From contig NC_053040.3 of the NCBI RefSeq assembly GCF_002575655.3, positions 151,157,148 through 151,221,147 of the forward strand: DNA of 64,000 nt, in the 5' to 3' direction. A model generated the notes under the pieces. That model saw only the letters and a list, made by a program, of their open reading frames with translations. It was not told the DNA's origin and made no database searches. A program made the translations under genes and the position numbers. Positions 1 to 10,232 of this stretch are shown piece by piece (the stretch's first letter is position 1; every line of letters starts with the position of its first letter). The stretch comes from Aegilops tauschii subsp. strangulata (taxonomy: Eukaryota; Streptophyta; Magnoliopsida; Poales; Poaceae).

Positions 1-207
1 TCCGTCCTGGTTTACTCTTCCTATTTTATAGTATCAAAATTTGACCATAGATTTAGCTGACAAAATGTTAATGCATGTCACTAAGAACTATATCGTTGGA
101 TTCGTATTTGAACATAATTTCAAATGGTGTAATTTTTAGTGACATGCATTGGCATTTTCTTACATAAATATATGGTCAAAATTTTATACTAAATAAGAGG
201 TAGTACA
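1..207. repeat. Truncated foldback (MITE-like) element
   Basis: Two arms pair as an inverted repeat: about 20-55 and 165-200. Both contain CCTATTTTA- and TTGACCATA-type blocks in opposite orientation. An inner pair (about 67-83 with 136-150, core ATGCATGTCACTAA) extends the foldback. The left tip begins TCCGTCCTGG, like the inner part of a grass MITE terminus, and is cut by the window edge. No coding capacity is visible. The superfamily is not certain. Confidence 0.55.
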
Positions 208-210
208 AAA

Positions 211-575
211 GTGGGCTATAACGGCCCTCCACTATGTAGGCCAAAACACGTGCCAAATTCACTTGTGATGCATTTGGCATTGATGCCCCTCCATTGCTCA
301 CCTGGTGCCCCAATCTGGATCACCTACTTTGCTCCGGTGCCAAATTAACTCACGCAATGAAAAACACTTGCGTGGGAGAGAGAGAGGACTGAGGCAATAA
401 AAAAAACTTGTTTGGGAGAGTGAGAGGCTGGTGTAGTTGGTTTGATTGATTTGTTTATACATGTGGGTTTGTGTGCACAGCGGTGCCAACTCTCTCACAT
501 CGCGAGAGCGGTGCCAAAATCTTTTCATTTGACATCGATGCGTATTATGGCATCGGCCACATAGTGGAAGGCAAC
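211..575. repeat. Possible MITE with terminal inverted repeats
   Basis: A 20-bp sequence at 223-242 (core CCTCCACTATGT) recurs inverted at 555-572 (core ACATAGTGGA). This gives terminal inverted repeats around about 330 bp of non-coding DNA. The inside has GA-rich runs and GGTGCCAA repeats but no credible ORF. It lies just upstream of the FBD exon, so it is probably in an intron of that gene. Target-site duplications were not resolved. Confidence 0.4.
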
Positions 576-754
576 AAATGCCCAATCTCTTCACGTACTC
601 CTAGGTAAATGAGAGGAAAGAGAAAGAGAGAGAGAGAGTGAAAAAATATCACTAGCCAGCCAACTCTATCGTACGAGCGAATGATATTGGTACCTCTTGA
701 TGACACGGCAATCTTATACAGCCAGCTGCTATAATATGTTCTCTTCTTTTGCAG

Positions 755-1063
755 ATAAAAAAAGACCCGAAAGTGAAAAATGTGCTGCACTATAACAATC
801 TCATCGAATGCCTTGATCTCCATCTTATAGAAATTGATTTGATCGACTACCGAGGCAGCACATCTGAGATTAAATTGGCCAGGTTCTTTGTTCTGGAGGA
901 AAGTGTGCTCAAGGTAATGAGGTTTGGCATTCTCTGGCGCAACAATGAATGGCGTGCTGATCACCACAAGCGTCTAAGCCTAAATGACAAAGTCTCCGCA
1001 GAAGCGGAATTTGTTTTTGAAACATCAAGTGGCCAGAGACTCAAAAACTTATTTGCCCATTAG
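755..1063 (+). CDS. Last exon of an F-box/FBD-domain protein gene (partial)
   Basis: Reading from a clear splice acceptor (TTCTTTTGCAG ending at 754), this exon encodes about 102 residues and ends with TAG at 1061-1063. The protein has the FBD pattern seen at the C-terminus of plant F-box/LRR proteins: an L-x-D-YRG-type start, then EIKLARFFVLEESVLKVMRF, then an EW-x5-H-KRLSLND segment, then AEAEFVFE. F-box/FBD proteins are thought to be substrate adaptors of SCF ubiquitin ligases. The F-box and leucine-rich repeats would lie in upstream exons, which are outside the window, to its left. A MITE-like element sits in the presumed intron. The exon itself has no stop or frameshift, but whether the complete gene is intact cannot be seen. 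Confidence 0.7.
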   Translation: MKKDPKVKNVLHYNNLIECLDLHLIEIDLIDYRGSTSEIKLARFFVLEESVLKVMRFGILWRNNEWRADHHKRLSLNDKVSAEAEFVFETSSGQRLKNLFAH

Positions 1064-1830
1064 TGACTTGTCAGGGCGGTGGATTTTAGTTTGTACGATA
1101 ATGCTGCATCCACGTAAACTTCCTAGTAATTCCCTCTTCGTAGGTGCAACATTACTCCTAACATTTGTAATATCAGTTTGAAACTTGTAATATTGCCGTG
1201 TCCTATTCCTGCGTTTTCAAAATCCTGCGAATCAAACAGGTCCTGAGTTGGTGATGATGTTGTGCCTGCCATCTTTCACCAATAGCCGTCGGATCTATAT
1301 CTGACGCATCCAAACCAAACTTCTCCAGTTTTGCAAAAAGATGCCCGCACTTGTTCCCTATTTACAAACAACTCCTTGTCTCTCACAATCAGCCTTATCT
1401 CCTCCCCACCACATCTAGATGGCCATGGCAAAATCTGGCGCGATGGCCGCTGCCGGCGCCGTCCACCCCCCAATCTTGGTGTTTCGTGCAATGCACGGGC
1501 ATCTACGCACGGGAAATTATGGCGAACATGGCTAGTTGTAAGCAGGCTAGGTCTACAGCCATGATGATAGTGACTGCAGACAGTGAGGCTGAGTATGGTA
1601 TGCCGAACACGGCGCCTATACTCAGGTGTCATCTCCGGCGTAGGGTCTTGTCACTTCACTGTGAGGAGCAGCACGTAATAATTTGACCAACGGGTAGTAC
1701 AGTGCTACTACATTGGTAGTACTACTACTACTAGTACTAGCACCACCGTCTGGATTTAGTAGTACTACCACGTCCATCTGGATTTAGTATTTGACTAGCA
1801 ATATCTAGTAATGCATGTCACAAAAAATGT
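1064..1830. other. 3' flank and intergenic DNA
   Basis: This follows the FBD exon and would hold its 3' UTR. There are short open frames at 1276-1686 on both strands, but none has recognisable domains, splice context or a promoter. A run of AGTAGTACTAC-type triplets lies at about 1690-1790. No gene is called. Confidence 0.5.
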
Positions 1831-1834
1831 ACTA

Positions 1835-1854
1835 CTCCCTCTGTAAATAAATAC
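1835..1854. repeat. Solitary Stowaway-type MITE terminus
   Basis: CTCCCTCTGTAAATAAATAC closely matches the terminal inverted repeat of Stowaway (Tc1/mariner) MITEs, usually CTCCCTCCGTTCCTAAATA. No inverted partner was found nearby, so this appears to be a remnant end. Confidence 0.5.
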
Positions 1855-2012
1855 ATGGTGTATTGTTTTATTCCTATCGGCTAGATAACTTAATGTCTTT
1901 TTGCTACTTAATAGGATTACATGCAATGAACTAACCACTGCATGTGATGTTTGGTAGTCTCAAGTCATTGAAAGCATGCACGGGCACAGAGGGGGACGCA
2001 GCTTCATTGACT

Positions 2013-2096
2013 TACTGCACCTGCCTTTGGGTGTATGACACATGGGCCCAATGGGTGGCTGGCCAACCTGTCATACAGCCAAAGGCAGGTGCAGTA
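2013..2096. repeat. Near-perfect 28-bp foldback upstream of the 2263 gene
   Basis: The arm at 2013-2040 (TACTGCACCTGCC...) is the reverse complement of the arm at 2069-2096 (...GGCAGGTGCAGTA) with one mismatch, around a 28-nt loop. Transcribed, it would form an 84-nt hairpin about the size of a small plant microRNA precursor. It sits about 60-140 bp upstream of the TATA box of the gene at 2263. It could be a MIR-like locus, a cis-regulatory palindrome, or the core of a short MITE. I did not recognise a known microRNA. Confidence 0.6.
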
Positions 2097-2153
2097 GAGG
2101 GGCGAGGAGTAGATGGCCAACACGCACGTGAATTCAACGCAGTATGCACTTCT

Positions 2154-2163
2154 CATATAAAGG
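2154..2163 (+). promoter_or_regulatory. TATA box
   Basis: CATATAAAGG lies about 100 bp upstream of the ATG at 2263, leaving room for a 5' leader of about 70 nt. It supports the 2263-2832 frame being a real transcription unit. Confidence 0.55.
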
Positions 2164-2262
2164 CTCCCGCCAGTCCAATCTACGAAATCCTACGCACCTA
2201 CGCACCCAAAGGGCAAGAGTGATCACTCCAATCGCAAGATCAGTTGACTAGAAGCTAGACCC

Positions 2263-2832
2263 ATGGAGGCGATGAGCGCGAGCATCAGCCAGCTGTGCCA
2301 GATGGTCCACGATGCCAGCCTGCAGCCCGGCACCGAGGAACGTCTCCAGGTAGTGCTTGAGGCCGCCAGGGCAAGGGGCCGCTTGGACGGCAGCTTTGTC
2401 TCCTTGTTCGACGAGGTCCTCGTCGGCTTCCTCGACAAGTTCACCGTCGTCAAGAAGCTCGCAGACGACCTTGACGTACGCCTCCAGCCCACGCACCCAG
2501 GCTCTGCGATGCCTGCCACCCTCAATGGCCTCTATGGTGACAACCTCTTCGACGCACTAGTGGCCCTGCGACTGCCCGCCATCGCGCCGGAGAATGTCCA
2601 CCTCGAGGTCGCGCTCGCCGCGCAGCGCCTGGCGCAGCAAGACACCATCGACATAATCACCCACGTCTACGCGCAAATCGTCCACAAGGACTACTACATG
2701 CAAGAGGAGGACGATAGGACGATGGCCTTCTTAGATCGCAGGGCAACCTTGGACAGCATTGTTCAGAAGCACGTTCAGCTTGCCGCCAACGCCGCTGCTC
2801 CTCACACGTCGGTTGGTGACTCGGTGCACTAG
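2263..2832 (+). CDS. Unknown single-exon protein, 189 aa
   Basis: This intact frame starts MEAMSASISQLCQMV and ends at TAG 2830-2832. I do not recognise the family. The protein is mostly helical in look and acidic in parts, with no signal peptide, membrane segment or zinc motif. A QEEDD patch follows KDYYM near residue 145, and an Ala-rich tail ends the protein. A TATA box at 2154 and GC-rich coding DNA in AT-richer flanks support a real gene. The start fits because an in-frame second Met follows at codon 4 and the leader upstream matches the TATA position. The 28-bp foldback at 2013-2096 lies in its promoter. It may be a lineage-specific grass gene; a fragment of a longer gene is also possible. 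Confidence 0.6.
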   Translation: MEAMSASISQLCQMVHDASLQPGTEERLQVVLEAARARGRLDGSFVSLFDEVLVGFLDKFTVVKKLADDLDVRLQPTHPGSAMPATLNGLYGDNLFDALVALRLPAIAPENVHLEVALAAQRLAQQDTIDIITHVYAQIVHKDYYMQEEDDRTMAFLDRRATLDSIVQKHVQLAANAAAPHTSVGDSVH

Positions 2833-3160
2833 GGCGTGAGGATGTCGTTGATGGATCCGTATGTATCTTTATCTTTCCGTCAAATCCATGTAGTAGCATA
2901 TGGTACTACTAGTAATTATCTTACCTTTCGCATCAACTTCATAATTTTCCTACGTACTCCATGCATGAACCGCGCCAGAACCAAACTTCTCATTACTCTA
3001 GGGAAAATCGTTATTTCTATCTATCGGTCGCGCCATGGAGCAAAACCAAATTTTACAAGTTACAAGTTCAAAAGGAAAAGCCTGCCGTGTTCGCGTCGCA
3101 CCCCCACACGGTTGGTCCAGCACGCCGCTCAAGGGGGAATGCGTGCTATGTTGCATTTTC
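2833..3160. other. 3' flank of the 2263 gene
   Basis: AT-richer DNA that would contain the 3' UTR. I see no further gene or repeat in it. Confidence 0.5.
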
Positions 3161-3412
3161 ACTTACAAGTGGGACCGCAGTTGAGCAAACCGACTATCGG
3201 CAAACCCCCACCCCGCCCACCGCGCGGTGGCTGAGAAAACAGGAGGGAGAAGAGATGGCTGTAGCACGGACTCCAAGAAAATTGGTGTCGGATGGGACTC
3301 ATGATGGTGGCGTGTGCCGTACTGCTAGACATGAATGCTAGTTATGGCCCATGCCACCCCACTATATCGAGGTGCTGGTTACGTAGAACAAATTTCCTGG
3401 AGTCCATGCTCA
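3161..3412 (+). repeat. Dispersed duplication, copy 1
   Basis: This segment starts ACTTACAAGTGGGACCGCAG and is repeated in direct orientation at 4321-4643. Shared blocks include ACTATCGGCAAACCCCCACC, GACTCCAAGAAA, GGCGTGTGCCGTACT and ATTTCCTGGAGTC. Neither copy keeps a common long frame. Confidence 0.7.
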
Positions 3413-4320
3413 GCCCTCCTCTATCTCTCTTCTCAACCAGCCAGCAGACGCGCGGAGCCCATCGTCTGTTTGCTCATATGCGGTCCCACATGTCAGTGAA
3501 AACGCAAGAGGACCCACTGAACCTGCACATCTTTCACCTCGACATGTTGGTGATGAAAAACAAATCCAATAAAGATCTTCGGTGGCCGCTTTTGGAGTTA
3601 CTCAAGAGTAGTAAGATTCTATTTACGGTTTAACCCAAGATGCACATCACGTGGCTTCAACTACCACTCTATTTTCTTGCATGACACGACCTGGATGCTG
3701 GATGTCCCACGTGTCGGCAAAAGGAGGAAGAACTCGACCAAATCTTCAGTTGTGCTCTCGGATTAGACTAGTTGTGCTAACTTAAAATTTTATTGTGTAG
3801 AATGGATGCAGGTTTTGGTATTGGGAAGAAGAGTACAACGATATATTGATAGAGCACAATTTAGTAGATGTTCTAGCACTTTTAGCTACCATAGAGGCTA
3901 GAGATGAGACTAGTGCACTTGTTGATAGAATAGTAGCTAGACACGTCTACTTCTTTACACTCGAAGAAGAAAGAAGCACGCAGGATCGAGCCTCCACAGA
4001 TCAACAATGAATGTATCGAGAAGGCACTAATCCAACTTACAGGAGCAGTTATGGAAGTTGGATATCTTCTAAAATGTATTCTTGTGGTTCTTGTTTTTCT
4101 AGTCAAAATTTTGGTGATGTATTTCCATGTACCAAAAAATCAATGATGAAAAAAAGATATGTGTTTGCAAAGAAAAATGTACGCGGCCGGGATGCGTCCG
4201 CGCATTCGGCGCACGGCCACCGCATCCGAGAAATGGCACGGACACGACCCCATTGCCCTACCCAAACAGACAGAATCCGGGCAAAACGAAGGTCTGTTTG
4301 GGGTCATGCGTTGGAGTTGG
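3413..4320. other. Intergenic DNA between duplicated segments
   Basis: No credible gene. A block at about 3672-3717 (TTTTCTTGCATGACACG... GTCCCACGTGTC) recurs inverted at about 7164-7212. Confidence 0.45.
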
Positions 4321-4643
4321 CCTTACAAGTGGGACCGCGGTTGAGGAAACCAACTATCGGCAAACCCCCACCTCGCCCACCGCGTGATGGCTGAGTTAGA
4401 GAAACGACGAGGTTGAAGAGATTGTTGTAGCACAGACTCCAAGAAATATGGTGTCAGATGGAAGTCGTGCTGGCGGCGTGTGCCGTACTCCTGGACGTGA
4501 ATGCTTGCTCTGGCCCATGCCACCCTACTACTCCTACTACTTATAGTAGTAGTATCGAGGATTCAAGGTGTTGGTTACGTACAGCAAACACATTAACATA
4601 TGGCCCACCTCATACTGTGGCCAAATTTCCTGGAGTCTGTGCT
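4321..4643 (+). repeat. Dispersed duplication, copy 2
   Basis: This is the direct copy of 3161-3412, about 1.16 kb away. It is longer because of extra blocks, including a small TACTACT/AGTAGTA palindrome near 4525-4555 and about 35 bp near 4590-4620. Confidence 0.7.
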
Positions 4644-4849
4644 AGGTTAAAAAGTGTTCTTTGTGAGGATGGGTGGCTGGTCTCAAGTTTAAAACTTGTT
4701 GTATTACGTACGTAGACGTAGAGATAGTGCAGCATGTGAAGCTAGTGCAAATAGTGTACTATTGTTGATTGGCCTCATCCGATAACCTGTTGCAATGCAC
4801 GTACAATTATGTATTCGGAAAATATATTTTTTCCTCGTCGTAGCACCCA

Positions 4850-6735
4850 CTCAGAGAAGCGACTCGAAAGCCATTCATAAATTTAGTAAGTTTATCATAG
4901 GCATATCATTTTATTACATACAACAGGTCATCAATCCACAACGACAACGAGGATACATTATAAATACTAAAGTTTTCATCACACAACAAATAACAAGCAA
5001 TGAAATGAACTTCAACTCAACCAATCCTCGGCGTTGGAAACGCTTGCTTTGAACCACAAACGATTCTCTGGGAAGAGCCAGCTACTGTCAATCTCGAGAC
5101 CAACGCAGGACTGATCATCTAGGCTGAAGCGGCCTACTATATCATGACCAGGGTAGGGAACCACCGCAATATCCGACGTATAGATACAGTTGCTTCTCAT
5201 AAATGGTAGTAATGTTGTGTCAACAGCAGTTGGATCGCCTTTCACCATCATTGGATAGTTTTGTCCAAGGAAGAGCGAGTTTGCTCCAAGACTATCAATA
5301 CTGTACCAGGGAGAAGGTGTTGGCGCTAGCACACTAGTATCCATCCCCAATACCATGCAACGGGTGTTGGAATAGGTCCAGAGAGTGCGACCATGGGATA
5401 CAACACCTGCTCCCTCAGTAGTAACATCAGAAGTGGGCTGTATACAGACAAGAATTGGTGATCCATTGGAATTAGTTGCCAGCCGCCAGTGAGCATATGG
5501 GCCCTGCTCGTCCTCATGCTCGTGATCATCACCATCGTCATCTCCCCCTTGGTTATAAAAATTTTCAAGTATAGGTGGTGGAATGTTCACAGGACCATGG
5601 AAACACAAGAAGAGGGTTAATTAGTAGAGAAGGGAAACTTGCTAACTCGCATACATGTGGATGAAACAATTATAATTACGGTGGAAGACAAACGTACCGA
5701 AACTACGAGGATCCCATGCAAAAACTGTGCCACGAGTGGTGGCAGCAAACACAAGACCCTCGTATTCAATTGCATCACAGTACACATCCGTGTATAGAAA
5801 CTAATTTTTGAGCAATATCCATCCAGTCGAACCATGAAGGCGGCAACAAACTTGTCGAAGATAGCGACAACTTGATAGTTCTTGTAATTCCAAGAGCGGT
5901 TGGGAACTCGAGAAATTGCTATCTTCCATAGACGACAGTCACCATAATCATATTTGAACGTACGTAGATCATCTATGTGCTCAACCTCAGGGCACTCTGA
6001 GATTTTTGGAAGTGGAATCCGCTGACGAGTGTACATATTCACAAGTTCCCACTCGCAATTGTACCCAATATAAACAACCCAATCTCCATTTGCGCCTTCC
6101 CAAGCCTTGCCCTCAAGCGATGGCATCTTAACATCATACGTATCATTAGCAAGCGGCATCAACTTGCACAAGGCGAGGCTTCCCTCGTCCCCGCGCCAGT
6201 CAGCAGGGTCACAGTGAAGAAGATAGGGGAGATCAAACCGCTCCTGGACCCTTGGGTTCCTTGTAATGATGTTATTAGTTGAGTCGAGAATGTTCTTGAA
6301 CGAACCTGCCATGCTAGCCGAGGTGATGACGTCGCACCGATCAATGATCTCCCCCACCACATCATCTTTCAGATCAGGGCAAGAATAACGGGGTCGTTTT
6401 CGGCTTGTTCCCTCCATGGAGAAGACGATCGAACAATGGCAGAAGGAAGGGTGAAGGCAAATGGAGGAGGGAGGAAGAGCGTGCGACAGCAGTTCCAAAT
6501 CGAGAGGGAAAGGCGAAGAGTCGGTGGACGGTTGCCAGTTTGCCATGATACACGAAGTGGCGCCCCGGCCTACACGTCCTTTCGGAAATTGTACAAAAGG
6601 ACTCGCCGTCGTCTCACTGACATGTTGGAACGGGACCACATATCAACGAAACGTGGTGTGTAATTTCTCGTGCAAAATGCGATCTGGCCGCGTTGGCCCG
6701 AGGTGCCGCATTAGTTATCGACCTTTATTTTTTTA
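4850..6735 (-). repeat. Tandem duplication unit 1
   Basis: A unit of about 1.9 kb carrying the whole F-box-like gene plus flanks. It is repeated at 8090-10015 in the same orientation, with a 1.35-kb spacer. Similarity begins near ACTCGAAA-CCATTCATAAAT and ends at a T-rich run after GCCGCATTA. The two units differ by scattered substitutions and small indels. Confidence 0.85.
5012..6417 (-). pseudogene. F-box-like/DUF295 family gene, copy 1 (broken)
   Basis: Two exons on the minus strand: 6417-5698 and 5595-5012. The protein starts MEGTSRKRPRY, has a degenerate F-box-like helix (DDVVGEIIDRC), and continues into the DUF295/KIB beta-propeller region (GDWVVYIGYNCEWELV and, in exon 2, SLFLGQNYPMMVKGD and DDQSCVG). 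DUF295 proteins are a large plant family, and some are SCF adaptors. Three lesions are visible against copy 2. About 10 bp are lost near 5820-5838 (frameshift). An in-frame TAG lies at 5801-5803 where copy 2 has CAG. The intron acceptor AG is changed to TG at 5597-5596, where copy 2 keeps AAG. The intron (102 bp) keeps its GT donor at 5697-5696. A stop-free frame continues upstream of the ATG to 6639 in both copies. The intact length would have been about 430 residues. It is very likely non-functional. Confidence 0.8.
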
Positions 6736-8089
6736 ACATACAGTCTGAGTGGATAGCTCCTGTGGTCATCACACATGAGCGGATATATAGGTGGGCTAGG
6801 TGGGCAGGCGGTAAGTGCTAAAAGAGTTGATCTCGAAAAAATAGTTGATCCAATGCTTGGTTTTGTTTGGATTTTCCAACTATGACCATTGGATAGAGTG
6901 AATCAATGGCTTACTTCAAAGTTATTCTCATACTATAGAATGGTATAGGAACATGGAGAGATTTGGTTGATTTTATATTGCTGAATAATATAAAATATTA
7001 TGAGTGCAGACGCTCCACCCCGAGGTTTGTTGATCCTTCTCGGTCGTCGGGAATCTATGTTCTTCCACTCTTTCGTTTAAGACATGAGCTTTGTTCATCC
7101 TTTTGCCGACACGCAGGACATCTATATGCCTCCATTTTACAAAATCATACTATATGCCTCCATGACACGCGGGACATCTAGCATCAAGGTGGCGTGTCAT
7201 GCAAGAAAATGGAGATATGCAGTGCGTAAGTGAGTCGTGCACTTCGATGGCACCTAGTGCTACGCAATATTTTTTCTCCTCGATGGCACGTGAATAGTGC
7301 ATGTACTGAATGACAGAGCACGGGATGGTAGCCATGGACATGGTCGGCCCTTTTTGAAGAGAGTACTAATAAATAACTTTGATGTGTCCCGTCAACTCGC
7401 AGAACGACGAGAAGCTTGCTTACTATGCCTTCTCCCTCGCCAACGCGTGCGCGATGGCTCGCAACACGAGGAGAAACTTTTGCTTACAAGCGGTGGATGT
7501 GCAGCAATTCATTTGGTGTCAGATTGACAGAAGTACTACTGTAGTACCATCATTATTGTTCGACTTCCGAAAGAGGAGAAGAGCCAAGCGCAAGGTCGCC
7601 TACTAACCTAGTACAGTACTACTATAGCAAAAGTTGGTCCACCTTTTTAGAGCATGGTTAATTAATATAGGCGGCTCTTGCAGCGGCACATCATTTAGAG
7701 CAAGTACTCTCTTCGTAGGAACAAAGGAAGTGAAACAAAAGTTGGAGTGGATGCTAGATTGCCAATTAAAACATGATTACATAGGAAAAAAATCCTATAG
7801 CATTCTATCCTATGAATCAAACGACCGATGTAGGAAAATTATGAGGGGGGTCTCTCCAACAGTGTTCCTTGGCTCGCACCTAGCATCACGGTGGTCGAAC
7901 TTGGAGTCATTCATCTGGTACACGTGGCATCTCAGATCTGGACACAAGGTGACGCGACCTCTCACTTCCTCCGCCATTTGAAGCGGCGCGCCGGTGGAGG
8001 GCTAGCATACTCCAATATTAGGTTGGCTCTATGTGATGTGGCAACTTCATATACTAACCGGATGCTGGCTATACTACTACGGTACTCAC
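6736..8089. other. Spacer between the tandem duplicates
   Basis: No gene recognised. It holds short open frames only, the inverted match to 3672-3717 at about 7164-7212, and an ATAGGAAAAAAATCCTATAG palindromic stretch at about 7781-7801 of the kind found in grass MITEs. Confidence 0.45.
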
Positions 8090-10015
8090 ACTCCAAGAAG
8101 TGACTCGAAAACCATTCATAAATTGAGTCTATGACATGCATTTGCAAATGTACCATTCATTACATACAACAAGTCATCAACACACAACGACAACGAGGAT
8201 ACATGTTGGATTATAGATTATTTCCAACAAAACATTCTAGCAAATACTAAAGTTTTCATCACACAACAAATAACAAGCAATGAAATGAACTTCAACTCAA
8301 CCAATCCTCGGCGTTGGAAACGCTTGCTTTGAACCATAGGTGCTCTGGGAAGGGCCAGCTATTGTCAATATCGAGAGCAACGCAGGACTGATCATCTAGG
8401 CTGAAGCGGCATATATCAGGACCAGGGTAGGGAACCACCGAAATGTCTGAGGTATAGATACAGTTGCTTCTCATAAATGGTAGTAATGTTGTGTCAACAG
8501 TAGCTGGATCACCTTTGACCATCATTAGATAGTTTGGTCCAAGGAAGAGCGAGTTTTCTCCAAGACTATCAATACTGAACCAGGGAGAAGGTGTTGGCGC
8601 TAGCACACTAGTATCCATCCTGAATACCATGCAACGGGTGTTGCAATAGGTCCGGAGAGGGCGACCATGGGAGACAACACCTGCTTCCTCAGTAGTAACA
8701 ATCTGAGTGCACTGTATACAGACAAGAAGAGGTGATCCATCGGAATTAGTTGCCAGGCGCCATTGAGTATATAAGTTCTGCTCCTCCTCATGCTCGTGAT
8801 CATCACCATTGTCATCTCCCCCTTGCTTATAAATTTTTTCAAGTATAGGTGGTGGAATGTTCACAGGACCTTGGAAACACAAGAAGAAGGTTAATTAGTA
8901 AAGGGAAACTTGCTAACCTGCATGCATGTGGATGAAACAATTATAATTATGGTGGAAGACAAACGTACCGAAACTATGAGGATCCCATGCAAAAACAGTG
9001 CCACGAGTGGTGGCAGCAAACACAAGATCCTCGTATTCAATTGCATCACAGTACTCATCCGTGTGTAGAAACTGATTTTTGAGCAATATCCATGGACGAT
9101 GAACCGTGGAATGAGTAAGGATGGCAACAAGCTTGTCAAAGATAGCAACAACTTCATAGTTCTTGTAATTCCAAGAGCGGTTGGGAACTCAACAAATTGC
9201 TATCTTCCGTAGACGACAGTCACCATGATCGTATTTGAACGTACGTAGATCATCTGTGTGCTCAACCTCAGGGCACTCTGAGATTTTTGGAAGTGGAATC
9301 CGCTGACGAGTGTACACATTCACAAGTTCCCACTCGCAATTGTACCCAATATAAACAACCCAATCTCCATTTGCGCCAGCCCAGGCCTTACCCTTAAGCG
9401 ATGGCATCTTGACATCACACATATCATTATCAAGCGGCATCAACGTGCACAAGGCGAGGCCTCCGTCGTCCGCGCCCATGCGAACAGGCTTATAGCAAAG
9501 AAGACAAGGGAGATCAAACCACTCCTGGACCCTTGGGTTCCTTGTAATGATGTTATTAGTTGAGTCGAGAATGGGCTTGAACGAACCTGCCATGCTAGCC
9601 GAGGTGATGACATCGCACCGATCAATGAGTTCCTCCACCACGTCATCTTTCACATCAAGGCAAGAATAACGGGGTCGTTTCCGGCTTGTTCCCTCCATGG
9701 AGAAGACGATCAAACAATGGCAGAAGGAAGGGTGAAGGCAAATGGAGGAGGGAGGAAGAGCGTGCGGCAGCAGTTCCAAATCGAGAGGGAATGGCAAAGA
9801 GTCGGTGGACGGTTGCCAGTTTGCCACGGTACATGAAGAGGCGCCCCGACCTACACGTCCTTTCGGAAATTGTACAAAAGAACTCGCCGTCGTCTCACTG
9901 ACATGTTGGAACGGGACCACATGTCAACGAAACATGGTGTGTAATTTCTCGTGCAAAATGTGATCTAGTCGCGTTGGCCCGAAGTGCCGCATTATTCTCG
10001 ACTTTATTTTTTTAA
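8090..10015 (-). repeat. Tandem duplication unit 2
   Basis: Second copy of the 1.9-kb unit at 4850-6735. It carries about 37 extra bp near 8205-8240 (GTTGGATTATAGATT...) in the 3' flank of the gene that unit 1 lacks. Confidence 0.85.
8292..9698 (-). pseudogene. F-box-like/DUF295 family gene, copy 2 (one stop)
   Basis: Exons 9698-8969 and 8869-8292, with a 99-bp intron that has an intact GT donor (8968-8967) and AG acceptor (8871-8870). The layout matches copy 1: MEGTSRKRPRY start, degenerate F-box-like segment, then DUF295 propeller with GDWVVYIGYNCEWELV and a C-terminal SLFLGPNYLMMVKGD and DDQSCVA. The reading frame is open except for one TGA at 9189-9191, where copy 1 reads CGA (Arg). The frame continues normally after it into the region where copy 1 is frameshifted. 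A single nonsense codon about 55% of the way through would remove most of the propeller. It is therefore a recent pseudogene, unless the stop is a sequence error or is read through. Confidence 0.8.
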
Positions 10016-10110
10016 TGGCGTGCCGTTCAGTTTTGAAGCATGACTAACTGGTACTGTTTGTAGAGAAAATATAAACTACTCTACCACTACTCCACCTCTA
10101 GTACTAGTAG

Positions 10111-10127
10111 TATAAAAAAGATATATA
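10111..10127 (+). promoter_or_regulatory. Possible TATA box
   Basis: TATAAAAAAGATATATA lies about 105-120 bp upstream of the ATG at 10233, followed by a C/T-rich leader (CCCTCTCTCCAG, CTCTCTCTCCCTCC) typical of plant 5' UTRs. Confidence 0.4.
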
Positions 10128-10232
10128 GGCTGGAGCTTCAGAGCTTTCTTGCTAAGGGCTGCCCACTTGCTTCTCACACTATCACCCTCTCTCCAGATCT
10201 AAAAAAGACGGCCTCTCTCTCCCTCCTCACCA

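Noticed and set aside
1351..1686. Overlapping open frames on both strands as a gene
   Set aside because: No domains, promoter or splice context; GC-driven overlap of frames.
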